From NCBI RefSeq assembly GCF_047123305.1, contig NZ_CP138918.1, positions 744,001-808,000 of the forward strand: 64,000 nucleotides of DNA. The letters run 5' to 3'. Position 1 is the stretch's first letter. Each line of letters starts with the position of its first letter. Position numbers and translations under genes: made by a program. The stretch is from Thalassobius sp047123305. Its GTDB lineage: Bacteria; Pseudomonadota; Alphaproteobacteria; Rhodobacterales; Rhodobacteraceae. Below are positions 8,511 to 16,977 of this stretch, piece after piece. The notes under the pieces are model-generated. The model was not told where the DNA came from and made no database searches. It saw only the letters and a program-made list of their open reading frames with translations.

Positions 8511-10871
8511 TCAGCGCTTCTTCATGGCGTCCATCAGGGCCGCGCCCAAGGCGCCGGTGTCAGCACCTTTGCCCTGCGGTTTGCTGTTGAACTTGCCCCC
8601 ACGCGGTGTGTGTTTGCCACCGCCTTTGGGGCCACCCTGCCCGCCCGTTTTCCTACTGCCTGCTGGGCCACCTCGCTCTTGCCCCGCGCCGCGCTGCGCC
8701 GGGGCGGCACCGCCGTCTTTGCGCATGCTGAGGCCGATGCGTTTGCGCGGCACGTCCACTTCGGTGACGCGCACCTTGACCACATCGCCAGCTTTGACCA
8801 CCTCATGTGGGTCTTTCACAAAGCGGTCCGCCAGCTGACTAACATGCACCAGACCGTCCTGATGCACGCCGACATCTACAAAGGCGCCAAAGGCCGCGAC
8901 ATTGGTCACCGTGCCTTCCAGCGACATGCCCGGCTTCAGGTCTTTGATATCGTCAATGCCATCGGCAAAGCTGGCGGTTTTGAAATCCGGGCGCGGGTCG
9001 CGGCCGGGTTTTTCCAGTTCCAACAGGATGTCGCGCACCGTGGGCAAACCAAAGGTGTCATCGACAAAATCCTCAGCCCGCACCCGGCGCAGCTGGGCCT
9101 CGTCCCCCATCAACTGCCGTAGATCACGGCCACAGGCCGCCACGATCTTACGCGCCACGCCGTAGGCTTCGGGGTGCACGGAAGAGGCATCAAGCGGCTC
9201 ATCGCCATCAGCGATGCGTAGGAAGCCGGCACATTGCTCAAAGGCCCGCGGGCCAAGGCGGGACACGTCCAACAGATCTTTGCGGGTTTTGAAAGCGCCG
9301 TTGATATTGCGGTGGCTGACAATCGCCTCTGCCAGACTTTCTCCGAGGCCCGAGACCCGCGCCAGCAGCGGTGCGGAGGCCATGTTGAGGTCGACGCCCA
9401 CCGCGTTCACGGCATCTTCAACCACCGCTTCCAGTGAACGGGCCAGCTGGAACTGATCCACGTCATGCTGATACTGACCAACACCGATCGATTTGGGCTC
9501 AATTTTCACCAGTTCAGCCAATGGATCCTGCAAACGTCGCGCGATTGACACTGCGCCGCGCAAAGACACGTCGAGATCGGGGAATTCCCGCGCCGCCAGT
9601 TCCGAGGCCGAATAAACTGAAGCCCCTGCCTCGGACACAACAACCTTGGTCGGCTTACTGCCCGGCAGTTCCCGTAGCAGATCGGCGACCATCTTCTCAC
9701 TCTCGCGGCTGGCGGTGCCATTGCCGATCGCGATCAGCTCAACCCCGTGCTGTTTGATCAGTTTGGCCAAGGTCACCTGCGATCCGCGCAGATCGTTTTT
9801 CGGCTGAAACGGGTAGATCGTATCAGTCGCCAGCACCTTGCCGGTGGCATCTACCACCGCCACTTTACAGCCGGTGCGAATGCCCGGATCAAGGCCAAGG
9901 GTTGCCTTGGCCCCTGCCGGTGCCGCCAGCAGCAGATCCTTGAGGTTGCGGGCGAACACCTGAATGGCCTCGTCCTGCGCCCGTTTGCGCAGATCGCCCA
10001 TCAGATCCAGCATCATCGAAAGCGACAGTTTCACCCGCCATGTCCAACTGGCGGCCTTGCGCAACCATTGATCCCCAGCACCCGAGCCGCTGACATCCAG
10101 CGCGGCGGCCACCATATCGGGAGCGCGTTCGGCGTCTTCCTCAGCCGGGGCAATATCGACGCTCAGAATGCCTTCGTTGCTGGCCCGCATCATTGCCAGG
10201 GCGCGGTGGCTAGGAGCGTCCTTCCAGGCCTCACGATGGTCAAAATAGTCCGAGAACTTGGCGCCTTTGGCTTCCTGACCTTCGATGACCTTGGCCTGGA
10301 TCAGGGCGTTTTTCTGCATGAAGTCGCGCAACCGGCCAATCAGCTCGGCGTTCTCGGTCAAACGTTCCGCAATGATGTCACGGGCGCCATTCAGCGCCGC
10401 CTTGATGTCCACCACCGCTTCGGTGACATAGCCAGCGGCCAGTTCTTCGGGATCGGCGTGGCGGTCGGCCAAGATGGCATCCAGCAAAGGCTCCAACCCG
10501 TTTTCACGGGCAATCATCGCCTTGGTACGACGCTTAGGTTTATAGGGCAGATAGAGGTCTTCAAGCTGCGCTTTGGTGTCGGCCCCGGCAATGGATTTGG
10601 CCAGCGCATCGGTTAACTTGTCCTGCGACTTCACCGACTCCAGAATGGCGGCGCGACGCTGTTCCAGTTCCCGCAGGTAGACCAGACGTTCTGACAGGGT
10701 CCGCAGTTGGCTGTCATCCAGCCCGCCCGTCACCTCTTTGCGGTAACGCGCCACGAAGGGTACGGTGGCGCCTTCATCCAGCAAAGTGACGGCCGCCCCC
10801 ACCTGACTGGCGGCGGCGCCGATTTCCTTGGCGATGAGCTGATTGATGCGCGGGGCAGTGTCGAGCGCCAT
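8511..10871 (-). CDS. tex: Tex, RNA-binding transcription accessory protein
   Basis: A 786-residue Tex protein, a conserved nucleic-acid-binding factor linked to transcription and gene expression under stress. An N-terminal helical part is followed by the YqgF/RuvC-like domain beginning at LGLDPGIRTGCKVAVVD. Then come a helix-hairpin-helix region (SGLGESLAEAIVSHR) and a C-terminal S1 RNA-binding domain (MSLEGTVTNVAAFGAFVDVG). A Gly/Lys-rich tail closes the protein. The open frame continues upstream to 10985. The ATG at 10871 is chosen because AGAGAGGA sits just before it and the product MALDTAPRINQLIA matches the usual Tex N-terminus. Confidence 0.95.
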   Translation of the reverse strand: MALDTAPRINQLIAKEIGAAASQVGAAVTLLDEGATVPFVARYRKEVTGGLDDSQLRTLSERLVYLRELEQRRAAILESVKSQDKLTDALAKSIAGADTKAQLEDLYLPYKPKRRTKAMIARENGLEPLLDAILADRHADPEELAAGYVTEAVVDIKAALNGARDIIAERLTENAELIGRLRDFMQKNALIQAKVIEGQEAKGAKFSDYFDHREAWKDAPSHRALAMMRASNEGILSVDIAPAEEDAERAPDMVAAALDVSGSGAGDQWLRKAASWTWRVKLSLSMMLDLMGDLRKRAQDEAIQVFARNLKDLLLAAPAGAKATLGLDPGIRTGCKVAVVDATGKVLATDTIYPFQPKNDLRGSQVTLAKLIKQHGVELIAIGNGTASRESEKMVADLLRELPGSKPTKVVVSEAGASVYSASELAAREFPDLDVSLRGAVSIARRLQDPLAELVKIEPKSIGVGQYQHDVDQFQLARSLEAVVEDAVNAVGVDLNMASAPLLARVSGLGESLAEAIVSHRNINGAFKTRKDLLDVSRLGPRAFEQCAGFLRIADGDEPLDASSVHPEAYGVARKIVAACGRDLRQLMGDEAQLRRVRAEDFVDDTFGLPTVRDILLELEKPGRDPRPDFKTASFADGIDDIKDLKPGMSLEGTVTNVAAFGAFVDVGVHQDGLVHVSQLADRFVKDPHEVVKAGDVVKVRVTEVDVPRKRIGLSMRKDGGAAPAQRGAGQERGGPAGSRKTGGQGGPKGGGKHTPRGGKFNSKPQGKGADTGALGAALMDAMKKR

Positions 10872-10937
10872 GGGGATCCTCTCTGTCTTTGGGAGGGCCA
10901 CCATAAAAGCGGGCGCGCAGGAGGGGAAGGCGAAATC

Positions 10938-10952
10938 AGGGGCCTTGCCCCT
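10938..10952. terminator. GC-rich hairpin upstream of tex
   Basis: AGGGGC / GCCCCT stem around CTT, paired with the gene-end repeat copy beginning near 10984. It lies between the tex start and the end of amtB, upstream of tex in transcription order. Confidence 0.4.
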
Positions 10953-10983
10953 CTCCGCCCAAAACAGGGTTTTGGACGCATTC

Positions 10984-11040
10984 ACCCCAAGATATTTGCG
11001 CCAAGCAGAAAGCGCCTTTCAATGATCCACAAATACTCAC
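10984..11040 (+). repeat. Gene-end repeat copy with extended tail
   Basis: Contains CCCCAAGATATTTGCGCC, then a tail with GCCTTTCAATGATCC and CAAATACTC. That tail recurs almost unchanged at 53926-53952, so the extended form is a distinct subtype of the repeat. Confidence 0.65.
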
Positions 11041-11055
11041 TGGTGCTACGGGGCC

Positions 11056-11090
11056 AAAAGAAAACCGGGCGCCACGAAAGGCGCCAGGTC
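11056..11090 (-). terminator. Terminator of glnK-amtB
   Basis: Read on the minus strand, GGCGCC-TTTCGT-GGCGCC is followed by CCGG and the T-rich stretch TTTTCTTTT. It lies 24 bases past the amtB stop. Confidence 0.7.
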
Positions 11091-11113
11091 TCATGTTCAG
11101 GATCTCTACAAGA

Positions 11114-12457
11114 TCAGGTCTTGGAGAATTCCGGATAGGCTTCCATGCCCAGTTCCGCCATGTCGAGGCCGTTGATCTCGGTCTCTTCGTCAACACGCAG
11201 CCCCATCAGGGTTTTCAGCACCATCCAGACCACAGCCGAGACGATTACGGTGAAGGCGCCGACCACAACGATCGAGTAGAGCTGAGTGCCAAGCGAGGCG
11301 TCCGCATTGGTGAAGACAACTGCGATGGTGCCCCAGATACCGGCGATCAGGTGAACCGGGATGGCGCCAACAACGTCGTCGATCTTAAGCTTGTCCAGGA
11401 ACGGTACCGCGAAGACCACGATCACACCGCCAACAGCGCCGATCAGGGTGGCTGCGCCCAGCGACGGGGTCAGCGGTTCGGCGGTGATCGACACCAGACC
11501 GGCCAGCGCGCCGTTCAGCACCATGGTGAGGTCAGGCTTTTTGTACATGAACTGGGTCAGCAGCAGGGCAGCGATAGCACCACCGGCAGCCGCCGTGTTG
11601 GTGTTGGCGAAGATGCGGCTTACGTCTGCAACGTCACCCACGGTGCCCATAGCCAGCTGCGAGCCGCCATTAAAGCCAAACCAACCGAGCCACAGGATGA
11701 AGGTACCCAGGGTCGCCAGCGTCAGGTTCGAGCCGGGGATCGGGATGGTCTTGCCGTTTTTATACTTGCCGATACGCGGGCCGAGGATCAGCGCGCCAGT
11801 CAGAGCGGCCCAGCCGCCTACGGAGTGCACAACGGTCGAGCCTGCAAAGTCCAGGAAGCCTGCCTGATCCAGGAAGCCACCGCCCCATTTCCACGACGCC
11901 TGCAGCGGGTAGATGATGGCAGTCAGGATGATGGTGAAGATCAGGAAGGGCCACAGTTTGATACGTTCCGCCAGGGTGCCCGAAACGATCGAAGCGGTGG
12001 TGGCACAGAACATCAGCTGGAAGAAGAAGTCCGAACCGGTGGAGGCATAGCCGTAATCGTCGGCGCCATCGCGGCCTACGCCGACAGCTTCCAGAACGCC
12101 GGGGCCCCAGACGCCGGACAGGATGCCGTCAACCGACCATGTACCCAGCGGGTACATCAGGTTGTAGCCGATCAGGTAGTAGAAGATCGCGGCCAGCGAG
12201 AAGAGAGCGATGTTCTTGGTCAGCTGCATGGTTACGTTTTTGCCACGGACCAGACCGGCCTCCAGCATGGCAAATCCCGCGGCCATCCAGAACACCAGGA
12301 AACCGCCCACAAGGAACAGCAGCGAGTTCAGGATAAAGATTGTGTCGGTCGAGGCGTCAACGCCGGCAACCGGGGCGGCCTCTTCGGCCAGACCCAGGGT
12401 CGGCAGCAGCGCGGCGGCGCTGACCAGACCAAGTTTGGTAATACGATTCATTTCCAT
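11114..12457 (-). CDS. amtB: Ammonium transporter AmtB
   Basis: A 447-residue Amt/Mep/Rh channel moving ammonium/ammonia across the inner membrane. It has a cleavable-looking N-terminal signal (AALLPTLGLAEEA) followed by eleven predicted membrane segments. Family motifs include GFAMLEAGLVRGKN and a periplasmic SVDGILSGVWGPG region. The C-terminal tail that binds GlnK is present. It lies 20 bases downstream of glnK, the standard order. Two ATG codons six bases apart could serve as the start; AAAGGA is better spaced from the second (12451). Confidence 0.95.
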   Translation of the reverse strand: MEMNRITKLGLVSAAALLPTLGLAEEAAPVAGVDASTDTIFILNSLLFLVGGFLVFWMAAGFAMLEAGLVRGKNVTMQLTKNIALFSLAAIFYYLIGYNLMYPLGTWSVDGILSGVWGPGVLEAVGVGRDGADDYGYASTGSDFFFQLMFCATTASIVSGTLAERIKLWPFLIFTIILTAIIYPLQASWKWGGGFLDQAGFLDFAGSTVVHSVGGWAALTGALILGPRIGKYKNGKTIPIPGSNLTLATLGTFILWLGWFGFNGGSQLAMGTVGDVADVSRIFANTNTAAAGGAIAALLLTQFMYKKPDLTMVLNGALAGLVSITAEPLTPSLGAATLIGAVGGVIVVFAVPFLDKLKIDDVVGAIPVHLIAGIWGTIAVVFTNADASLGTQLYSIVVVGAFTVIVSAVVWMVLKTLMGLRVDEETEINGLDMAELGMEAYPEFSKT

Positions 12458-12477
12458 AGTCCTTTCCCCAAACGCGC

Positions 12478-12816
12478 TTAGATCGCGTCGTCGTTGGTTT
12501 CGCCGGTACGCACCCGTACGGCCTGTGCCACGTCCAGCACGAAGATCTTGCCGTCGCCGATCTTGCCGGTGCGGCCCGTGTTGGTGATGGTTTCGACGAC
12601 CTGATCGGCCATCGCTGCGCTCACCACGATTTCCAGTTTGATCTTGGGCACAAAGTTCACCGCGTATTCCGCACCGCGATAGATTTCTGTGTGGCCCGAC
12701 TGCGAGCCGAAGCCCTTGATTTCAGTGACCATCATGCCGCGCACGCCGATCTCGGTCAGCGCTTCGCGGACCTCCTCCAGCTTGAACGGTTTGATCGTTG
12801 CAATAATCAGTTTCAC
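12478..12816 (-). CDS. glnK: PII nitrogen regulatory protein GlnK
   Basis: A 112-residue PII signal protein that senses ATP/ADP and 2-oxoglutarate and blocks AmtB when nitrogen is plentiful. The uridylylation site Tyr51 in the T-loop (GHTEIYRGAEY) is present, as is the B-loop TGRTGKIGDGKIF. Linkage to amtB identifies it as the GlnK rather than GlnB paralogue. I looked for a sigma-54 promoter (TGGCAC-N5-TTGCA) upstream and did not find a convincing one. Confidence 0.95.
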   Translation of the reverse strand: MKLIIATIKPFKLEEVREALTEIGVRGMMVTEIKGFGSQSGHTEIYRGAEYAVNFVPKIKLEIVVSAAMADQVVETITNTGRTGKIGDGKIFVLDVAQAVRVRTGETNDDAI

Positions 12817-12978
12817 CTTGTTCCCCTTGATCCAGTCCGTCGTGTGAAGCGGGGCAGCGTTGCAGCGCGATCCCGCAGAATTACGGTCTCAACCAACAGC
12901 ACGCGGGGGGTTTGAGTGAAGGGAATGCTGCATCTGCACAGGAATTCCGCAGGGGGAGCGTCTAAATTTTGTGCGCAT

Positions 12979-13002
12979 ATTAATTTTTGCACAAAAATTA
13001 AT
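12979..13002. promoter_or_regulatory. 24-base AT-rich perfect palindrome
   Basis: Eleven-base arms ATTAATTTTTG / CAAAAATTAAT around CA. It lies in the 282-base divergent region between glnK and the PBP gene, 97 bases before the PBP start, in otherwise GC-rich DNA. A second overlapping inverted repeat, TTTTGTGC (12967-12974) and GCACAAAA (12989-12996), shares its right arm. It could be an operator or a promoter-region recognition site; the regulator is unknown. Confidence 0.45.
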
Positions 13003-13098
13003 CAGGCAAAGAACTGCCAGCGATGGAATCAGTTGCTCAACAATCGGGGAAAGGCGCTGTATGATGGCGCAAAACAGGTTGCACGGGCAGGGCAAGAG

Positions 13099-15303
13099 AT
13101 GGGTGATTCAGGTCGCAAAAAGCAGCCATTGGTGGCCGAGCGTCGCTATGGTTCCAAGGCGGGCAAGCCGGGGGCCAAGGCGGGCGGCAAAGCTGCGTCC
13201 GCCAGCAAGCGCACCAAAACCAAAGCGAAACCTGCGAAACCAGCCGCCAGAAAGAAGTCCGCAGCGCGCCGCAAAGCGGCGCCGAAACGGGCAGGCAATC
13301 CCATTGTCCGCTTCTTCCGCGCGATCATCGGCTTTGTGCTGCGGATGATCTGGGCCTTTACTTGGCGGATCGGCACGTTGGTGGCGATCGTTTTGGGACT
13401 GGCCGTGGGTTATGTCTACACCACACTGCCCGATTTTACGGCACTCCTCGACGGGCGCGCCAATGGCTCGGTGGTGATGACCGACCGCGCGGGCGAGGTC
13501 TTTGCCTGGCGTGGCGATCAATTTGGCGGTGTGGTCACGGCCGATACCGTGTCACCACATCTGAAAAACGCCATTGTCGCCACCGAAGACAAGCGGTTCT
13601 ACCGCCATTTCGGCCTGTCCCCACGCGGTGTGGCAAGTGCGGTCCGCATCAACATGCGAGAAGGTCGCGGGCCGCTGTCGGGCCATGGCGGCTCTACCAT
13701 CACTCAGCAGACCGCGAAACTGCTGTGCCTTGGGGTGGTCTATGATGACACCCAGTGGGAAAGCGAAGCGGCCTATGAAAAGGACTGTCGCCGCGGCTCT
13801 CTCTGGCGGAAAGGCAAGGAAGCCATCTACGCGCTGGCGATGGAGGCCAAGTACAGCAAGGATGAGATCCTCTCGATCTATCTGAACCGCGCCTATATGG
13901 GCGGTGGGGCGTATGGGTCCGAGGCTGCGGCGCAGCGCTATTTCGGCAAGCCCGCCGCCGCGCTGTCGGCAGCAGAGGGCGCGATGATTGCCGGGCTTCT
14001 GACCGCGCCTTCCACTCTGGCGCCCACCAGCAACCTGACCCGCAGCCAGAACCGCGCCGGTGTGATCATCGGCCTGATGGAGGATCAGGGCTACCTGTCA
14101 GCCAAATCCGCGCAGGCGGCGCGCAACAATCCCGCAACGCTGTCGCCTGCTGCACAGGCCCGGGCGGGTGGTTACTTTGCCGATTGGGTGATGTCTTCGG
14201 GGCCAGAGTTCTTCACCCGCAATTCCACCTCCGATGTGGTGATCCGCACCACGATGGACCAGCGCATTCAAGCGGCCGCCGAAGAGGCGATGAACTATAT
14301 CTTCTCGGAAAAGGTCAAAGAAGGCTCCAAGGCACAGGCCGCCATAGTGGTCATGTCGGCAGATGGTGCGGTGCGCGCCATGGTCGGCGGGCGCAAAACC
14401 AAGGTCACAGGTGCCTTCAACCGCGCAGTTCAAGCGAAGCGGCAGACCGGATCGGCCTTCAAACCCTTTGTCTACGCCACTGCGCTGGAATTGGGCTGGT
14501 CCGCCAACGACATCGTTGTGGATGAGCCGATCACCATCAACATCCCCGGCTCGTCCCCCTGGAGCCCACAGAACTACAGCCGTGAATTTAATGGGCCCGT
14601 GACCCTGACCGAAGCGTTGCGGGTGTCGCTGAATATTCCGGCAGTGAAAATCGCGCAGGCCGCAGGGCTGGACAATGTGCGCAAGGTGGCCAGCGATTTT
14701 GGCATCGCCTCGGATCTGGCGGCGGGGCCGTCCTTGGCGCTTGGGGCGTCGGACACCAGCCTGCTGGAAGTGACAGGGGCCTATGCTGGGATCCTAAACG
14801 GCGGCAGCTCGGTACGGCCCTACGGGTTGATTGAGCTGAAGATGCAGGGCGATCAGGACCCCTTGATGACCTCCACCGGTGGCATCGGCGAACGGGTGAT
14901 CAGCGAAGACGCCGCCCGTGAACTGACCTGGATGATGCATGTGGTGGCCGCCGAAGGCACTGGCCGCCGTGCCAATCTGGCAAATTGGGAAGTGGCGGGG
15001 AAAACCGGCACCTCGCAGAAAGCCAAAGACGCCTGGTTCATCGGTTTCACCGCCGATTACGTTGCCGGCGTCTGGATGGGGTATGACGACAACACACCGC
15101 TGACAGGTGTAACCGGATCAGGCCTGCCGGCCGAGATCTGGCACGAAACCATGCGCCGGGTGCATGACGGGCTGACCCCAAAACCTCTGCCGATGCTGCG
15201 CGGTGGATCGCCCGCCCGCAACGACATCCCCGAAGAACGGCGCGGTCAGGACACCCGCAACGGCATTGACGATCTCCTGCGTGGGATTTTTGGGGGCAAC
15301 TGA
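13099..15303 (+). CDS. Bifunctional class A penicillin-binding protein (PBP1A family)
   Basis: A 734-residue peptidoglycan glycosyltransferase/transpeptidase at the inner membrane. A strongly basic Lys/Ala/Arg tail (about residues 1-75) precedes one membrane segment (about 80-105). The GT51 domain has the catalytic Glu in TEDKRFYRHFG (Glu163) and the GGSTITQQ motif. The transpeptidase has SAFK (Ser452, Lys455), SLN and KTGT (Lys635). The open frame reaches back to 12916, but the ATG at 13099 is preferred: the earlier part crosses the promoter palindrome and looks non-coding. Confidence 0.93.
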   Translation: MGDSGRKKQPLVAERRYGSKAGKPGAKAGGKAASASKRTKTKAKPAKPAARKKSAARRKAAPKRAGNPIVRFFRAIIGFVLRMIWAFTWRIGTLVAIVLGLAVGYVYTTLPDFTALLDGRANGSVVMTDRAGEVFAWRGDQFGGVVTADTVSPHLKNAIVATEDKRFYRHFGLSPRGVASAVRINMREGRGPLSGHGGSTITQQTAKLLCLGVVYDDTQWESEAAYEKDCRRGSLWRKGKEAIYALAMEAKYSKDEILSIYLNRAYMGGGAYGSEAAAQRYFGKPAAALSAAEGAMIAGLLTAPSTLAPTSNLTRSQNRAGVIIGLMEDQGYLSAKSAQAARNNPATLSPAAQARAGGYFADWVMSSGPEFFTRNSTSDVVIRTTMDQRIQAAAEEAMNYIFSEKVKEGSKAQAAIVVMSADGAVRAMVGGRKTKVTGAFNRAVQAKRQTGSAFKPFVYATALELGWSANDIVVDEPITINIPGSSPWSPQNYSREFNGPVTLTEALRVSLNIPAVKIAQAAGLDNVRKVASDFGIASDLAAGPSLALGASDTSLLEVTGAYAGILNGGSSVRPYGLIELKMQGDQDPLMTSTGGIGERVISEDAARELTWMMHVVAAEGTGRRANLANWEVAGKTGTSQKAKDAWFIGFTADYVAGVWMGYDDNTPLTGVTGSGLPAEIWHETMRRVHDGLTPKPLPMLRGGSPARNDIPEERRGQDTRNGIDDLLRGIFGGN

Positions 15304-15316
15304 AGCGGACAAACAA

Positions 15317-15345
15317 AAAGAGCGGGGATGCCCCCGCTCTTTCTT
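15317..15345. terminator. Strong terminator between the PBP gene and mlaC
   Basis: Perfect 11-base stem AAAGAGCGGGG / CCCCGCTCTTT around ATGC, with T residues after it. A-rich sequence on the other side lets it act in both directions between two convergent genes. Confidence 0.88.
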
Positions 15346-15362
15346 AATTTTGGCTATGGCGG

Positions 15363-15968
15363 TCAGCCTGCCTTTTTCAGATCCGCGATCATCTTGTCGA
15401 TGTTGCCTTTGCGTCGGTCCAGCATCGCACCGATTTCTTCCCGTTCGGTCAGCAGCATGTTGATGCCTTCAATATACATATTGAAGAACAGGTTCTTGCC
15501 ACTGCGATCAGAGACGTGGAAATCCACCTCAAACGGGGCTTCCCCTTTCAGATGGGCAATGGTGCGCACGCGGTAGAAGCTTTTGACCTTTTTCACGCCC
15601 TGTACTTCCAGACGGCCGCCAATAAACTCGCGGAATCGCGCGCCGTATTTGCGCGAGATGTAACCGGTGAAGGCCTTGGAGAAGGCCTTTTTCTGGCTCG
15701 CCGTGGCCCGTCGCGCGTCCACACCCATCGCATAGGCCGCAATGTAGGAGGTGTCGCCGTAGGTCTTGAAGATCCGCTCAAACGCGCCAAACATGGCTTT
15801 TTCTGCCTTGCCTGAATCGATCACGGCATTGATTTCACCCACCAACGCATCCACAAGCGCACGCGCCTGCGCGTTGTCCAGCGCAAAGGCACCCGTCGGC
15901 AGGGTGCTGGCCAAGGCGGCCGCGCCGGAGGCGGCCACAAAAGAACGGCGGTTCATCAGGACGGTCAT
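15363..15968 (-). CDS. mlaC: MlaC-type phospholipid-binding ABC transporter periplasmic protein
   Basis: A 201-residue Ttg2D/MlaC-family protein that ferries phospholipid across the periplasm between the outer-membrane MlaA site and the inner-membrane Mla complex. The N-terminus has a twin-arginine-like signal (NRRSFVAASG with a small-residue cleavage region at TGAFA). The start overlaps the mlaA stop (TGATG), so the two are translationally coupled. The second Met, four codons in, is an alternative start. No mlaFEDB genes are in the window. Confidence 0.9.
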   Translation of the reverse strand: MTVLMNRRSFVAASGAAALASTLPTGAFALDNAQARALVDALVGEINAVIDSGKAEKAMFGAFERIFKTYGDTSYIAAYAMGVDARRATASQKKAFSKAFTGYISRKYGARFREFIGGRLEVQGVKKVKSFYRVRTIAHLKGEAPFEVDFHVSDRSGKNLFFNMYIEGINMLLTEREEIGAMLDRRKGNIDKMIADLKKAG

Positions 15969-16735
15969 CAGAAGCCCTCAGTATCAATCTCGTCAGGGTC
16001 AATATAGGTATCCTCCGCCTCGATTCCCAACTCGAAGCGGCGGTTTTGCAGATAGAACAGGCGGGTTTGCGCGTAGCTGTCGGCGCTTTCGTACAGGACC
16101 GAGTCAACCGTTTCTGCATAGCGGCCACGGCTGCCCAAGGTATCTGCAACTTTCGCACCGGTGCCGATGTATTTCTCGGGCGACGGCACAATGTAAGACA
16201 TCGGATCCATGGCGAAGTCCACAACTTTGCCCACTGTGTCGCGCTCTGTCGATGGTCCTAGGCCCGGCAGTTCCATATAGGCCCCTTCCGCCGCGCCCCA
16301 GACATGCAGGGTCTCGCCAAAATCGCTTTCATGTTCGGGCAAACCAAGGGCCGAAGCCACATCAAAGATCCCGGCAACCCCAACGGTGGAGTTCAGCACA
16401 AAGCGGAAGACATTCAGGGTTGCGCCTTCGACATCAGCCTGCAGCACGTGGTTCACAAAGCTGCTGGGCTCCCCCAGGTTATCGGCCAGATTGCCCACCC
16501 CTTTTTGCACCGGTTCGGGCACGGTGTCAGCATAGGCCACACCGACCGGACGCAGGATGGCCTTGTCCAGGCTGACATTGAAACGATGGGCTTCGCGGTT
16601 TTGTGCCTCATAGGGGTCAAAAAGACCGTCATCGCCCACACGGGACGGATCCACCGGCGTGCAGGCCGCAGCCAAAGCCAAGAGGACTGCTGCGCCGAAA
16701 ATGCGCAACATCGAGGAGGAGGTATGTATCGTCAC
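15968..16735 (-). CDS. mlaA: MlaA/VacJ outer-membrane lipoprotein
   Basis: A 255-residue MlaA-family lipoprotein that removes misplaced phospholipids from the outer leaflet of the outer membrane. The signal ends in a lipobox, LALAAAC, with the lipid-modified Cys near residue 25. The body carries VacJ features such as PYEAQNREAHRFN and the LPGLGPST segment. It is first in the mlaA-mlaC pair. An internal Met (MLRIFGA) eight residues later is an alternative start with an equally good signal peptide. Confidence 0.92.
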   Translation of the reverse strand: MTIHTSSSMLRIFGAAVLLALAAACTPVDPSRVGDDGLFDPYEAQNREAHRFNVSLDKAILRPVGVAYADTVPEPVQKGVGNLADNLGEPSSFVNHVLQADVEGATLNVFRFVLNSTVGVAGIFDVASALGLPEHESDFGETLHVWGAAEGAYMELPGLGPSTERDTVGKVVDFAMDPMSYIVPSPEKYIGTGAKVADTLGSRGRYAETVDSVLYESADSYAQTRLFYLQNRRFELGIEAEDTYIDPDEIDTEGF

Positions 16736-16775
16736 GTGTCTGAACCAGATTCTAATCTTTGACGTCTATCTAAGG

Positions 16776-16822
16776 CAGGCGTTACTCTTGCCCAGCCCCT
16801 AGAATGGGGTAACGGACGCCTG
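16776..16822. promoter_or_regulatory. Nested inverted repeat in the mlaA / type I secretion divergent region
   Basis: Outer arms CAGGCGT (16776-16782) and ACGCCTG (16816-16822). An inner pair GTTAC (16781-16785) / GTAAC (16809-16813) and a CCCC/GGGG pair around TAGAAT lie inside. It could be an operator or a folded leader for either gene. Confidence 0.4.
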
Positions 16823-16977
16823 TGGCAGAATTGAAACAAGAAATTTATTGCTTGGCAGCATAGCGGAACGCAACTTGCAGCCGCAAACGCGAAATTGCCC
16901 TTTGCGGCAAGGACTTTAGCCGAATGGGTGGATTTCCGCCGTTCGACAGGACACTCTTTGAGGGAGGATAGGTGCAG

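Noticed and set aside
11093..12481. 462-codon plus-strand frame opposite amtB
   Set aside because: Antisense shadow of a textbook ammonium transporter.
12817..12915. Possible sigma-54 promoter or NtrC site before glnK
   Set aside because: I looked for TGGCAC-N5-TTGCA on the minus strand and found no acceptable match; the GTGC/GCAC pair at 12971-12992 is in the wrong orientation for NtrC.
12916..13098. N-terminal extension of the PBP gene
   Set aside because: It would run through the AT-rich palindrome and shows no protein-like pattern; ATG 13099 gives a normal family start.
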